Of a stretch of 12,995 nucleotides of DNA, positions 5,839 to 12,995 are shown in pieces. The notes under the pieces are model-generated. The model worked only from the letters and a program-made list of their open reading frames with translations, did no database searches and had not been told where the DNA came from. Source of the DNA: Spirosoma fluviale. GTDB taxonomy: Bacteria; Bacteroidota; Bacteroidia; Cytophagales; Spirosomataceae. Made by a program: the position numbers and the translations under genes. How positions within the stretch are numbered: position 1 is the first letter of the stretch; each line of letters starts with the position of its first letter. Where the stretch lies: NCBI GenBank assembly GCA_945906915.1, contig CAMDSI010000044.1, positions 1 to 12,995 of the forward strand, written 5' to 3'.

Positions 5839-8298
5839 ATGAAAGCATTCCGCATACTTATATTATTGATCTTGGCGATTCCCGTTTTTGCCCAAGAGAT
5901 TCCGGTAGACATTAACAACATCAGCGATCAGCAATTAGCCCAGATTATGGTGCGCTACCAATTGCAGGGAAGAGCTCCGGAGGAAATTGAGCAGGTTATG
6001 AAATTAAAAGGGCTCCCACCAGAGCAAATTTTAATTTTAAATCGGAGAATAGCTGAAATGGATCCATTAACCGGGGCTTCTATGAATTCTTATAAATCTA
6101 AAACTAGAGATGAAAACTCCGTTCCACGTAAAAAAATAAAAATAATCCCCCCCTATTCATCAACAGATAACCAATCTGTGCCTTCGGAAGATAAACTTTC
6201 CATTTTTGGCATGGAAATTTTTGATAATCAAAATTTGAGTTTTGAGCCTAATTTAACCATTTCTACCCCTCGTAATTATGTAATTGGAGTGGGGGATGAA
6301 TTAATTATTGACATTTTTGGATTAAGCGAAAGCACGAAAAAATTAAAAGTAACGACTGAGGGCTATATACGTTTCCCTAACCTAGGACCTATAAAAGTAG
6401 CTGGATTATCTATCGAAGAGGCGCAGGCTAAAATTCGTGAAATGGCAATTAAAATTTACACAACTATAGCAGGGGGCGGGACGAAAGTACTGGTTTCATT
6501 AGGTCAATTGAGATCCATTCAAGTCACTTTAGTGGGCGAGGTTAAAAGACCTGGTAATTATACCATATCCTCATTATCTACGCTGATGAATGCTTTATAT
6601 GCATCAGGAGGCCCATCTGAATTAGGGTCTATGCGTAAAGTTGAATTAGTTAGAAATGGGAAAACGATAACCATATTAGATATTTATGACTTTTTATTTA
6701 AAGGGGACTTATCTAAAAATAAATTACTTCAAGATGGGGATGTGATTAGAGTAGGAACCTATGATTCACGTGTAGCGGTTATAGGAGAGGCAAAAACGAA
6801 TGCATTCTTTGATGTTAAGATTGGGGAAAATGCAGCCGATATCTTGCACTATGCTGGAGGCTTCTCCGATGAGGCATTGAAAGAGCGAATTCGCATCAAA
6901 AGAATGGGAATAAAAGGCTTAGAAATACACACATTTAGTGCAGGAAATTTATCAAGCGTTGCTTTGACTTCTGGAGATACTTTAATAGTTGATGCATTAG
7001 CGAGGACTTACACAAACCGCATCATTATCGACGGGGCCGTTTATTATCCAGGGGAATACGGCCTAAATGAATTCACTAACCTGAAAGAGTTATTAACGGC
7101 GGTTCGGGTGAAGGAGAATGCTTCTACAGAACGCGCACTTTTGAGTCGCTTGAATCCTGATTTAACCCCTTCCATGTTGCCTTTTAATGTAAAGGACGTG
7201 CTTTCAGGAAAAACAGATATTCGTTTACAGCGCGAAGATAAAATTCACATTTATCCGATCACGAGTTTACGCGAGGCCTATTCCGTGACGATCAATGGCG
7301 AGGTTAATCGCCCAGCGACGTTCACGTTTGCCGATAATATGCGGGTGCAAGATCTGATTTTATTATCCGATGGATTTAAAGAGGGGGCATCCCGTTCTCG
7401 CATCGAGGTTTCGCGTCGTTTGTTATCTAGTTCATCATCAGATACAACGGCTTATTCGATCATTCATTCGATTGATTTAGGATCAGCTAAGGCGGAGGAT
7501 TTGAACTTCGTTTTACAGCCTTTTGACATTGTTTCCGTACGCAAATCGCCTTCGTACCGCACGCAAATTACGGTTTCCGTGGAGGGAGAAGTGTTGTATC
7601 CAGGGAACTATACCTTATCAGGAAATAAGGAGCGTCTTTCGGATATCATCGCTCGTTCAGGTGGTTTGAAGCAAACGGGATACGCTACGGGGGCCATTTT
7701 ATTGCGCAAGACTCGAGTGAATCAGACGTCTGCAGATGAGGCTTTGTTCTCTTCGAAAATCAATACGATTTCAAATCAATCGAAGCGTAGCTCAGGCAAT
7801 TCATTTGCGGCTACTGATACGGCGAAAATCGCATCGAATGTGAATGGTTTATTAGCGGAACAAAAGCCGGTAGGCATTCGCCTAGCGGAGGCAATGGATA
7901 AGCCAGGTTCATTATACGATATTATTTTAGAGGAAGGTGACGTCATTAAGGTGCCTAAATTAACGCAGACGGTACAGACTTTTGGAGCTGTAAACGTGCC
8001 TCGCCAAATCGCCTACCACAGCGGTTTAGGTTTCCGTCGTTTAATCTCAGAGTCTGGTTGGTTTGCTCCTAATGCAGCGTGCCGTTATGCTTACATGGTG
8101 CGTCCGAATGGCGAGATCAAAACAACAAAACGATTCCTATTCTTCCGCTTCTACCCTAGCCTAGAGCCAGGTGCGGAGGTGTATGTGCCTGCGAAGAAGG
8201 ACAAGCGCCCTATTTCAACGCCAGAATACATCGCAATGGGAACAGGCTTAGCATCTTTAGGAGGCTTAATTATCGCATTAATTAACACGGTGAAATAA
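5839..8298 (+). CDS. SLBB-domain polysaccharide export outer-membrane protein (Wza-like), copy 2, codon-mosaic
   Basis: This 819-aa paralogue of the gene at 410 has the same architecture. A signal peptide (1-18, ends VFA before Gln19) is followed by a helical region (about 25-73) and a Poly_export domain from about 143 (TPRNYVIGVGDEL). SLBB-type repeats open at GEVKRPG (233), GEAKTN (316), GAVYYPG (399), GEVNRP (487), GEVLYPG (583) and GAVNVP (716). A C-terminal hydrophobic segment lies at about 795-816. A Ser/Asn-rich stretch at about 625-676 is absent from copy 1. It should form the outer-membrane export channel working with the Wzz-like protein that overlaps it by one base. Oddity: codons 1-394 include 15 ATA and 9 AGA/AGG, while codons 395-819 include none of either, which suggests a recombination joint near 7020. 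The reading frame is intact throughout. Confidence 0.92.
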   Translation: MKAFRILILLILAIPVFAQEIPVDINNISDQQLAQIMVRYQLQGRAPEEIEQVMKLKGLPPEQILILNRRIAEMDPLTGASMNSYKSKTRDENSVPRKKIKIIPPYSSTDNQSVPSEDKLSIFGMEIFDNQNLSFEPNLTISTPRNYVIGVGDELIIDIFGLSESTKKLKVTTEGYIRFPNLGPIKVAGLSIEEAQAKIREMAIKIYTTIAGGGTKVLVSLGQLRSIQVTLVGEVKRPGNYTISSLSTLMNALYASGGPSELGSMRKVELVRNGKTITILDIYDFLFKGDLSKNKLLQDGDVIRVGTYDSRVAVIGEAKTNAFFDVKIGENAADILHYAGGFSDEALKERIRIKRMGIKGLEIHTFSAGNLSSVALTSGDTLIVDALARTYTNRIIIDGAVYYPGEYGLNEFTNLKELLTAVRVKENASTERALLSRLNPDLTPSMLPFNVKDVLSGKTDIRLQREDKIHIYPITSLREAYSVTINGEVNRPATFTFADNMRVQDLILLSDGFKEGASRSRIEVSRRLLSSSSSDTTAYSIIHSIDLGSAKAEDLNFVLQPFDIVSVRKSPSYRTQITVSVEGEVLYPGNYTLSGNKERLSDIIARSGGLKQTGYATGAILLRKTRVNQTSADEALFSSKINTISNQSKRSSGNSFAATDTAKIASNVNGLLAEQKPVGIRLAEAMDKPGSLYDIILEEGDVIKVPKLTQTVQTFGAVNVPRQIAYHSGLGFRRLISESGWFAPNAACRYAYMVRPNGEIKTTKRFLFFRFYPSLEPGAEVYVPAKKDKRPISTPEYIAMGTGLASLGGLIIALINTVK

Positions 8299-9329
8299 TG
8301 GCAGACAAGAAAACTATCGTGCTGGGAGATGTGATCGAATCAATCAAACGATTCTTTAGCTACTTGCGTTCACAATTTTTGATGATCGCTTTGTGCGCTA
8401 TCGTAGGTCTTGTTTTGCCACTGATCTACCGTGCCATGCAAAAACCGGCTTACGCGGCGTCTACTACGTTTATCCTAGAAGAGAAATCTGCTGGTGGCGG
8501 AGGTCTTGCGGGGATTGCATCACAAGTAGGCTTGGATTTAGGGAGTCTAGGAAGTGGTTCGAGCTTGTTTACAGGCGACAATATTTTGGACATCATCAAG
8601 TCCCGAGTGATTATTGAGAAAGTATTGCTGACGCCTATTTCTGGTTCTGCTGGAAAAACATTGGCTGATTTGTATTTAGACTTTACGGGTTTAGGGGAGC
8701 GCTTGCCGGCTCCTGTTTCGTTTGCTATTACATCTGATTCGGTTATTGCTCCGGCGCATTCCGTTTATCAAGATTCTGTTCTGTATGTGATGTACGAGCA
8801 AATCGCGAAGAAAAACGTGTCTGTGGATCGCCTGAACAAGAAGGGATCTATCTTCAAGATTGTAACGGTTTCCCAAAACCAGGTGTTCTCTAAGAATTTT
8901 GCAGAGCGTTTGTTAAAAGAGACGACGACCTATTACGTGAATGTGAAAACGAGCACTGCAGCTGCGAACGTGAAGCGTTTACAGGCACGTGGTGACTCTT
9001 TATTGCGCGTTTTAAATGCAAAGTCATACAATGCAGCCTCTTTCCAGATTCTAGACCCGAATGTGGCGTTTAAATCAATGTCAGTTCCCGCGGAAGTGAG
9101 TTCCCGTGATAAATCCATCGTCTTCAGCATCTATGCGGAAGTGACGAAGAACTTAGAGATGAGCCGCATTGCGCTGGTTTCTCAGACGCCTGTCATTCAA
9201 CTACTCGATGTGCCTAAATTCCCTTTAATGGACGACCGGAAGTCCTATGGATTTCTTGGTTTCGTCGGCCTTTTCGCCGGATTATTGGTCGGATTATTCC
9301 TTTGCCTCTACCTTTATACGGATAAATAA
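8298..9329 (+). CDS. Wzz-type chain-length determinant / polysaccharide co-polymerase, copy 2
   Basis: This 343-aa inner-membrane protein has TM1 at about 26-46, a periplasmic domain and TM2 at about 319-340, the PCP (Wzz) layout. A Gly-rich segment lies at 64-94 (AGGGGLAGIASQVGLDLGSLG), resembling the one in copy 1. A helical middle (about 195-245) and a Pro-containing segment before TM2 (LLDVPKFPL, 302-310) also fit the family. It ends three residues after TM2, so it has no kinase domain. Its ATG uses the last A of the export gene's stop codon (TAATG), which suggests translational coupling. All isoleucines use ATT/ATC and all arginines use CGN, like the 3' half of the preceding gene and unlike hipBA. 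Beyond the shared topology and Gly-rich patch, similarity to the 366-aa copy 1 appears low. Confidence 0.87.
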   Translation: MADKKTIVLGDVIESIKRFFSYLRSQFLMIALCAIVGLVLPLIYRAMQKPAYAASTTFILEEKSAGGGGLAGIASQVGLDLGSLGSGSSLFTGDNILDIIKSRVIIEKVLLTPISGSAGKTLADLYLDFTGLGERLPAPVSFAITSDSVIAPAHSVYQDSVLYVMYEQIAKKNVSVDRLNKKGSIFKIVTVSQNQVFSKNFAERLLKETTTYYVNVKTSTAAANVKRLQARGDSLLRVLNAKSYNAASFQILDPNVAFKSMSVPAEVSSRDKSIVFSIYAEVTKNLEMSRIALVSQTPVIQLLDVPKFPLMDDRKSYGFLGFVGLFAGLLVGLFLCLYLYTDK

Positions 9330-10048
9330 TGCGTCGGGTGTTTCTATTGCGCGCTTACGGAGATTTTGCGATAGCGGTGCAAGCCCTAGCCGCAACAGAT
9401 TCGATCATTGCGTCTCTGCATTTGAAACCCTTATATGATGCGCTTATTTCCCGTAGCTGTATTTCGCCACGTGTGATTGACTTTGTTGATTTTGGGATTG
9501 CAGGTTCGCAATTGAATCTATTTACGAATAAGGGTTTATTGAGTGTTGACACAATTCGTCAATTATCGAAAATCAAGCAATATGTGCGCGCGAATCCAGG
9601 TTCGAGCAATTTCGTCGAACAAAGTGCACGCCTAGGACTCCTTAATTTCTTCACGGGACATTCATTTCAATCGATTTTCGAAACTGGTCAGCCGGTTTAT
9701 GCGGCCTATGGTTTGCCTGCGCAAGGACTAGAAAGAATAGGCGATAAGGTATTGATCTTGCCGGATGCGCGTTTGCCTAAACGTGTTATCCCTTCTTCGA
9801 TTTTGGCTCGGATCGATGGTCGAGTGGCTCGTTTCGGTTCTGACTATACTGCGTTCGAGCAATTGATTGATTTGATTCAGGCATCAGATTACGTGGTGGC
9901 GGCAGACTCTTTACCCTTACACCTCGCCTACCTATGCCGCAAGCCTCATTTCATTCTATACCCAGATGGGGGTAAGCAGGATTTCTTTACGCCAGATGCC
10001 TTAGCTTCCGGATCTTTCAGCACGTTTAGCCAATTCACCCATGTTTAA
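9329..10048 (+). CDS. GT9-like (heptosyltransferase-type) putative glycosyltransferase, short
   Basis: This 239-aa protein resembles a reduced GT-B fold of family GT9. The N-terminus (FLLRAYGDFAIAVQAL, 5-20) recalls the GT9 start R-x-x-G-D plus a small-residue helix. The C-terminal half has LILPDARLPKR (142-152) and YVVAADSLPLHLAYLCRKP (188-206), which matches the conserved donor-site pattern A-D-(S/T)-x-x-x-H-x-A followed by a beta strand (HFILYPDGG). Family members are usually about 320-380 aa, so this one is short, with the inter-domain region compressed. It starts on the last A of the wzz-like stop (TAATG) and overlaps the next gene by eight bases, so it belongs to the same operon. The sugar donor and acceptor cannot be told. 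A catalytically inactive relative is possible. Confidence 0.6.
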   Translation: MRRVFLLRAYGDFAIAVQALAATDSIIASLHLKPLYDALISRSCISPRVIDFVDFGIAGSQLNLFTNKGLLSVDTIRQLSKIKQYVRANPGSSNFVEQSARLGLLNFFTGHSFQSIFETGQPVYAAYGLPAQGLERIGDKVLILPDARLPKRVIPSSILARIDGRVARFGSDYTAFEQLIDLIQASDYVVAADSLPLHLAYLCRKPHFILYPDGGKQDFFTPDALASGSFSTFSQFTHV

Positions 10049-10733
10049 ACGTGCGTTCGTTCTTTTTGCGGAACATGAAACGGAACGAAAGGGCCATGTG
10101 GAGGCGATGCGATCTGTACTTCCTGAATTAGAAGTGATGGAACCTGTTTTTCCGTCACGAGTACATGTCCCTTTTTTAGAGGCGCTGATCGAAAAGTCTC
10201 TTGCGCGGACTGGGAAAGCTTTATTGCCTACGGAGATTGGCGTGATTTTGAGTCATCGAAAGGTGTGGTCTAAAATTGCGCGCGAAAATACGGATGCACA
10301 TTTCTTAGTGTTAGAATCCGACAGCCGGATTATAAAGCCAGAGCTTTTGCAATCAGAAACGGCGGAGAAATACGATTTGTTCTTCTGGGGGGCATGGAAT
10401 GGCTATGCGAGTCTGAAGAAATCAACGGTTCAACAGGGCGTGGGAGAACCCTTAATTAAGTCCGTTTATGGGGCATATGGATATTCCTTGAATGCGAAGG
10501 CGGCGCGGTATTTGTTGAAAAAGACCGCTCAGATTGCCTATCCGGTAGACATGTACAAGCGTTTTATAGACTCTAGCGAGATTTCACTAGGAGCTATTGT
10601 ACCAGAAGTGATTTCAACCTGGCGAACGTCTGATTCACTGATTCGACGGGAGAGCCGTAGTTCTTTAATGACCGCTGAATTAATTAGAATGATTTTCTAT
10701 TGCCGAAACACGATACAATCGTACTTTTGTTAA
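10041..10733 (+). CDS. GT25-family-like glycosyltransferase (LPS-type)
   Basis: This 230-aa protein matches the small GT25 family used in LPS and capsule synthesis. TEIGVILSHRKVWSKI (64-79) fits the family block E-I-G-x-x-x-S-H-x-x-x-W, FLVLESDSRI (88-97) sits where the I-L-E-D-D motif is expected, and GAYGYSLNAKAARYLL (144-159) fits the block G-x-x-x-Y-x-x-x-x-x-A-A. PVD (168-170) fits the conserved P-x-D near the C-terminus. The E-D-D motif reads Glu92-Ser93-Asp94, so one acidic residue of the usual metal site is replaced. It overlaps the gene before it by eight bases and ends two bases before the chosen start of the next. It should act at the cytoplasmic side of the inner membrane. Substrate unknown. 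Confidence 0.72.
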   Translation: MFKRAFVLFAEHETERKGHVEAMRSVLPELEVMEPVFPSRVHVPFLEALIEKSLARTGKALLPTEIGVILSHRKVWSKIARENTDAHFLVLESDSRIIKPELLQSETAEKYDLFFWGAWNGYASLKKSTVQQGVGEPLIKSVYGAYGYSLNAKAARYLLKKTAQIAYPVDMYKRFIDSSEISLGAIVPEVISTWRTSDSLIRRESRSSLMTAELIRMIFYCRNTIQSYFC

Positions 10734-10735
10734 TT

Positions 10736-11557
10736 ATGGGTACACCTACATCTATCGTGGCGATTACTTGGGATGGCCAATCCAGCCCCATGGACCATAT
10801 CCATTTCGACGCGGAGCCCTCTTTTGATTGGCTATTATACGATTACAGCGGTGCGGTTGCGGAGGCGCCTACAAAAGTGACTCATTATATTTCCATAAAA
10901 TCAGAATGCAAGGGTGATGTAATGCAAAATATTTATGCATCCTTGGGGTCAACTCCTTTGACATACATTGGCTTTTTAGATGATGATCAAATTATCTCCG
11001 TTTCAGACCTGAATAAGTTATTTTTCATCGCAGCGCTAGAAAAATTAGATGTGTTTCAGCCAAGTTTGAACCACGATTCCTATTATAATTTACGACAGTT
11101 CATCCACAAGCCGGGCTACTTAGTCCAAGAATCCTGGTGGGTGGAAATTATGTCCCCTTTCTATAGCGAGGCTGTTTTCCAGGCCGCTGGACCTCATTTC
11201 AAGCATTCGATTTCTGGTACGGGACTCGATGTGTATTTGATTCCGACCATTCAACGCCTGATAGGTAAAACCAAAACAGCGGTAGTTCATGGGGTGCAAC
11301 TAAAGCACGCGCGTCCGATACGCACGGGTAACCGGGTGTTCTCGAATGGGAAGACAAATCTGGAAGAGATTCGCTATGTGCAAGGTATTTGCCGTGCCAT
11401 GGCCGCGGAAAAGCCGGAGCTTTTTGACTCGGCATTTCATTATCAAGTATTGGATCGTCGTTATGTGAATGGAGTGCCTTTGGCCCATAAAATACAACGC
11501 ATTCCCCGGATGATTCGAAATTTATATAAACTGATTGTAGACGCGAGTTACCGCTAA
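10736..11557 (+). CDS. DUF707-like putative glycosyltransferase
   Basis: I chose the ATG at 10736 (273 aa) because it follows the preceding stop by two bases. An earlier ATG at 10700 would overlap that gene by 34 bases and add only MPKHDTIVLLLI. The protein has a DxD-like acidic motif, FLDDDQI (80-86). It then has WWVEIMSPFYSEAVFQ (134-149) and SGTGLDVYL (160-168), which resemble the V-E-I-M-x-P-x-F-S and G-x-G-L-D blocks of DUF707 proteins. The GT-A-like order (acidic motif, then a VEIM block, then GLD) suggests a nucleotide-sugar-dependent transferase, but no member I recall fixes a substrate. It ends with a TAATG overlap into the flippase gene, so it is part of the same operon. No signal peptide or membrane segment is seen; it is probably cytoplasmic. 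Confidence 0.55.
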   Translation: MGTPTSIVAITWDGQSSPMDHIHFDAEPSFDWLLYDYSGAVAEAPTKVTHYISIKSECKGDVMQNIYASLGSTPLTYIGFLDDDQIISVSDLNKLFFIAALEKLDVFQPSLNHDSYYNLRQFIHKPGYLVQESWWVEIMSPFYSEAVFQAAGPHFKHSISGTGLDVYLIPTIQRLIGKTKTAVVHGVQLKHARPIRTGNRVFSNGKTNLEEIRYVQGICRAMAAEKPELFDSAFHYQVLDRRYVNGVPLAHKIQRIPRMIRNLYKLIVDASYR

Positions 11558-12995
11558 TGGAGACCCGGAAAAATGTCTTTTATAATGTGTTACTGGCGAT
11601 TACGCAGGTATTATTCCCGCTGATCACGTTCCCGTATTTGGCTCGAACGCTGGGTCCGGAGCATGTAGGGGTCTTGAATTTTGCGGAGAGTTTTGCCCGT
11701 TATTTCGTTTTACTAGCTGCGCTTGGTATTCCTATTTATGGGATACGCGAAGTAGCCAAAGCGGCTTCAGATCGCGCCTTGTTAACGAAAACCGTCTCAG
11801 AAATTTTCATTATCAATGCGCTAGGAACCATGCTCCTAAGCATTATTTTCCTTGGGTTTATTATAGCGGTTCCGCAACTCGCGGCAGAGAAATCCCTCTT
11901 CTCTTGGGCGCTGGGCTACTTTGTTCTTCAAGTCTTTCAATTAGAATGGTTCTTCAGCGGGATGAACCAATTCAAGTTCATTGCCATTCGTTCCCTCGTC
12001 ATCCGCCTGTGCTTCATCGCTGCGGTGTTTTTGTTCATTCGAAATACGAATGATTACGTGAACTATTTTCGGATGCAGGTGGGGCTGGCAGTGGTTTTGG
12101 CCTTATTTAACGGTAAAAGACTTTGGGATTTGCTCGACTTTTCAGGCATTTCGGTATCAGGATTAGAGTTGAAGAAACACCTTAAACCGATGGCTTTGTT
12201 GTTTTTAACGATCTTCACGATCTCGGTGTACTTCTCATTAGACACAATTTTATTAGGCTTTCTAGCAGATAATGAAAGTGTGGGCTATTATTCCTCGGCA
12301 CTGAAGTTAAACCGATTGTTGATAGGCGTCTTGAGCGCGATCTCTGTAGCGATGTTTCCAGGGCTGGTGAGTTTGTACCACAAGGGAGAGAAAGAGGCCT
12401 TCGTTTTGCTTATAAAACAGTGTTTCTATGTCTTGGTGAGTCTTTCGATGCCGCTGGTACTAGGAATCGTTCTCTGCGCACCAGAGATCATTCATATCTT
12501 GTTAGGAACGGCCTTTGATCGCGCGATTTTACCACTGCAAATCACAGCTCCGCTGATTTTGATCATTAGTATGTCGGGGATTTTTGGCTTCCAAATCCTC
12601 AGTGCTGTAGGCAAGGACAAATCCATCCTTATCTCCGCGCTAATTGGTATGTTCATTAGCATAATCTGTGCGATTCAATTAGTGCCTACTTTTAAAGAAA
12701 ACGGTGCGGCGATAACGATTCTATTCACTGAATTAGCAGTTTGTATCGCTTTCATCTTCTTCACAAGGAACGAAATTTCGTTATCTAATTACACCATCGT
12801 GTTTTTTCAACAGCTATTGGGCTTAATTCCTTATGTAGGAATCGTGCTCTTGTTCAAACTCTTTGTGCCCACGCTTTTATTGCGATTGCTCGTGATAGGG
12901 GTATTTTCGCTGGCTTGGTTTGTGCTGCTGCAATTGTTTATCTTGCCTGATACCATTTATCGAACACAATGGAATCGCTTAGCGGATCGCTTTAA
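11557..12995 (+). CDS. Wzx/RfbX-type polysaccharide flippase, 3' end beyond the window
   Basis: From the ATG at 11557, which shares its A with the preceding stop, the frame is open for 479 codons to the window edge (the last two bases, AA, begin the next codon). The protein begins METRKNVFYNVLLAITQVLF and is strongly hydrophobic, with about 12 to 14 predicted membrane helices. Family landmarks are ITFPYLARTLGPEHVGVLNF (23-42), a typical RfbX start, and SVYFSLDTILLGFLADNESV followed by GYYSSALK in the middle, matching the usual D-x-x-L-L-G and V-G-Y-Y pattern. Flippases of this group run about 410-500 aa, so the stop is probably close outside the window. It should translocate undecaprenyl-linked repeat units to the periplasm for polymerisation by a Wzy not seen here. 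Confidence 0.88.
   Translation, partial: METRKNVFYNVLLAITQVLFPLITFPYLARTLGPEHVGVLNFAESFARYFVLLAALGIPIYGIREVAKAASDRALLTKTVSEIFIINALGTMLLSIIFLGFIIAVPQLAAEKSLFSWALGYFVLQVFQLEWFFSGMNQFKFIAIRSLVIRLCFIAAVFLFIRNTNDYVNYFRMQVGLAVVLALFNGKRLWDLLDFSGISVSGLELKKHLKPMALLFLTIFTISVYFSLDTILLGFLADNESVGYYSSALKLNRLLIGVLSAISVAMFPGLVSLYHKGEKEAFVLLIKQCFYVLVSLSMPLVLGIVLCAPEIIHILLGTAFDRAILPLQITAPLILIISMSGIFGFQILSAVGKDKSILISALIGMFISIICAIQLVPTFKENGAAITILFTELAVCIAFIFFTRNEISLSNYTIVFFQQLLGLIPYVGIVLLFKLFVPTLLLRLLVIGVFSLAWFVLLQLFILPDTIYRTQWNRLADRF

Noticed and set aside
8393..8617. Plus-strand open frame of 74 codons inside the second wzz-like gene
   Set aside because: It is a +2 frame shadow of a well-supported membrane protein; composition (many Arg, Tyr, Cys) is not that of a real gene.
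10700..10735. Upstream ATG at 10700 as the start of the DUF707-like gene
   Set aside because: It would overlap the GT25-like gene by 34 bases and adds only 12 residues of unremarkable sequence; the ATG at 10736 gives a tight 2-base gap like the other junctions.

Overview
The window looks like a Bacteroidota (Bacteroidetes) chromosome segment, probably a Cytophagia-type organism of moderate GC. The signs are the two very long SLBB-type polysaccharide export proteins with an N-terminal helical region, the Bacteroidetes-style -7 elements (TAnnTTTG) in front of them, the weak ribosome binding sites and the tightly overlapping genes. The genus cannot be fixed from this sequence. All recognised genes are on the + strand, and together they form a surface or exopolysaccharide export and assembly locus interrupted by a HipBA-type toxin-antitoxin pair.

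Layout. Bases 1-409 are non-coding but structured: a hairpin (31-65), a perfect 12-bp tandem repeat (162-185), a 23-bp dyad (226-248), a terminator-like hairpin with a T-tract (262-286) and a dyad over the proximal -7 element (367-386). Then comes export module 1: a 797-aa SLBB outer-membrane export protein (410-2803) and a 366-aa Wzz-like chain-length protein (2809-3909). Bases 3910-4179 are a second structured intergenic region: a degenerate 7-bp repeat, three mini-hairpins with TTC loops, a terminator that shares a 17-mer (one mismatch) with the one at 262-278, and a hipBA promoter inside a 21-bp inverted repeat. hipB and hipA follow (4180-5726). Module 2 comes next: an 819-aa SLBB export protein (5839-8298) and a 343-aa Wzz-like protein (8298-9329). 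After that lie three putative glycosyltransferase-type genes (GT9-like, GT25-like, DUF707-like) and, from 11557 to the right edge, an open Wzx/RfbX-type flippase gene with no stop inside the window.

How they work together (inference from families). The glycosyltransferases would build a lipid-linked repeat unit at the cytoplasmic face, the flippase would move it across the inner membrane, the Wzz-like proteins would set or couple chain length, and the SLBB proteins would carry the polymer through the periplasm and outer membrane. Neither Wzz-like protein has a kinase domain. Four junctions share one A in TAATG, so translational coupling is likely from 8298 onward (three of them) and between hipB and hipA.

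The most notable observation is a sharp codon-usage break inside the second SLBB gene near 7020. The 5' half has 15 ATA isoleucine and 9 AGA/AGG arginine codons. The 3' half and the whole following wzz-like gene have none. This suggests recombination between export modules, possibly linked to the arrival of hipBA.
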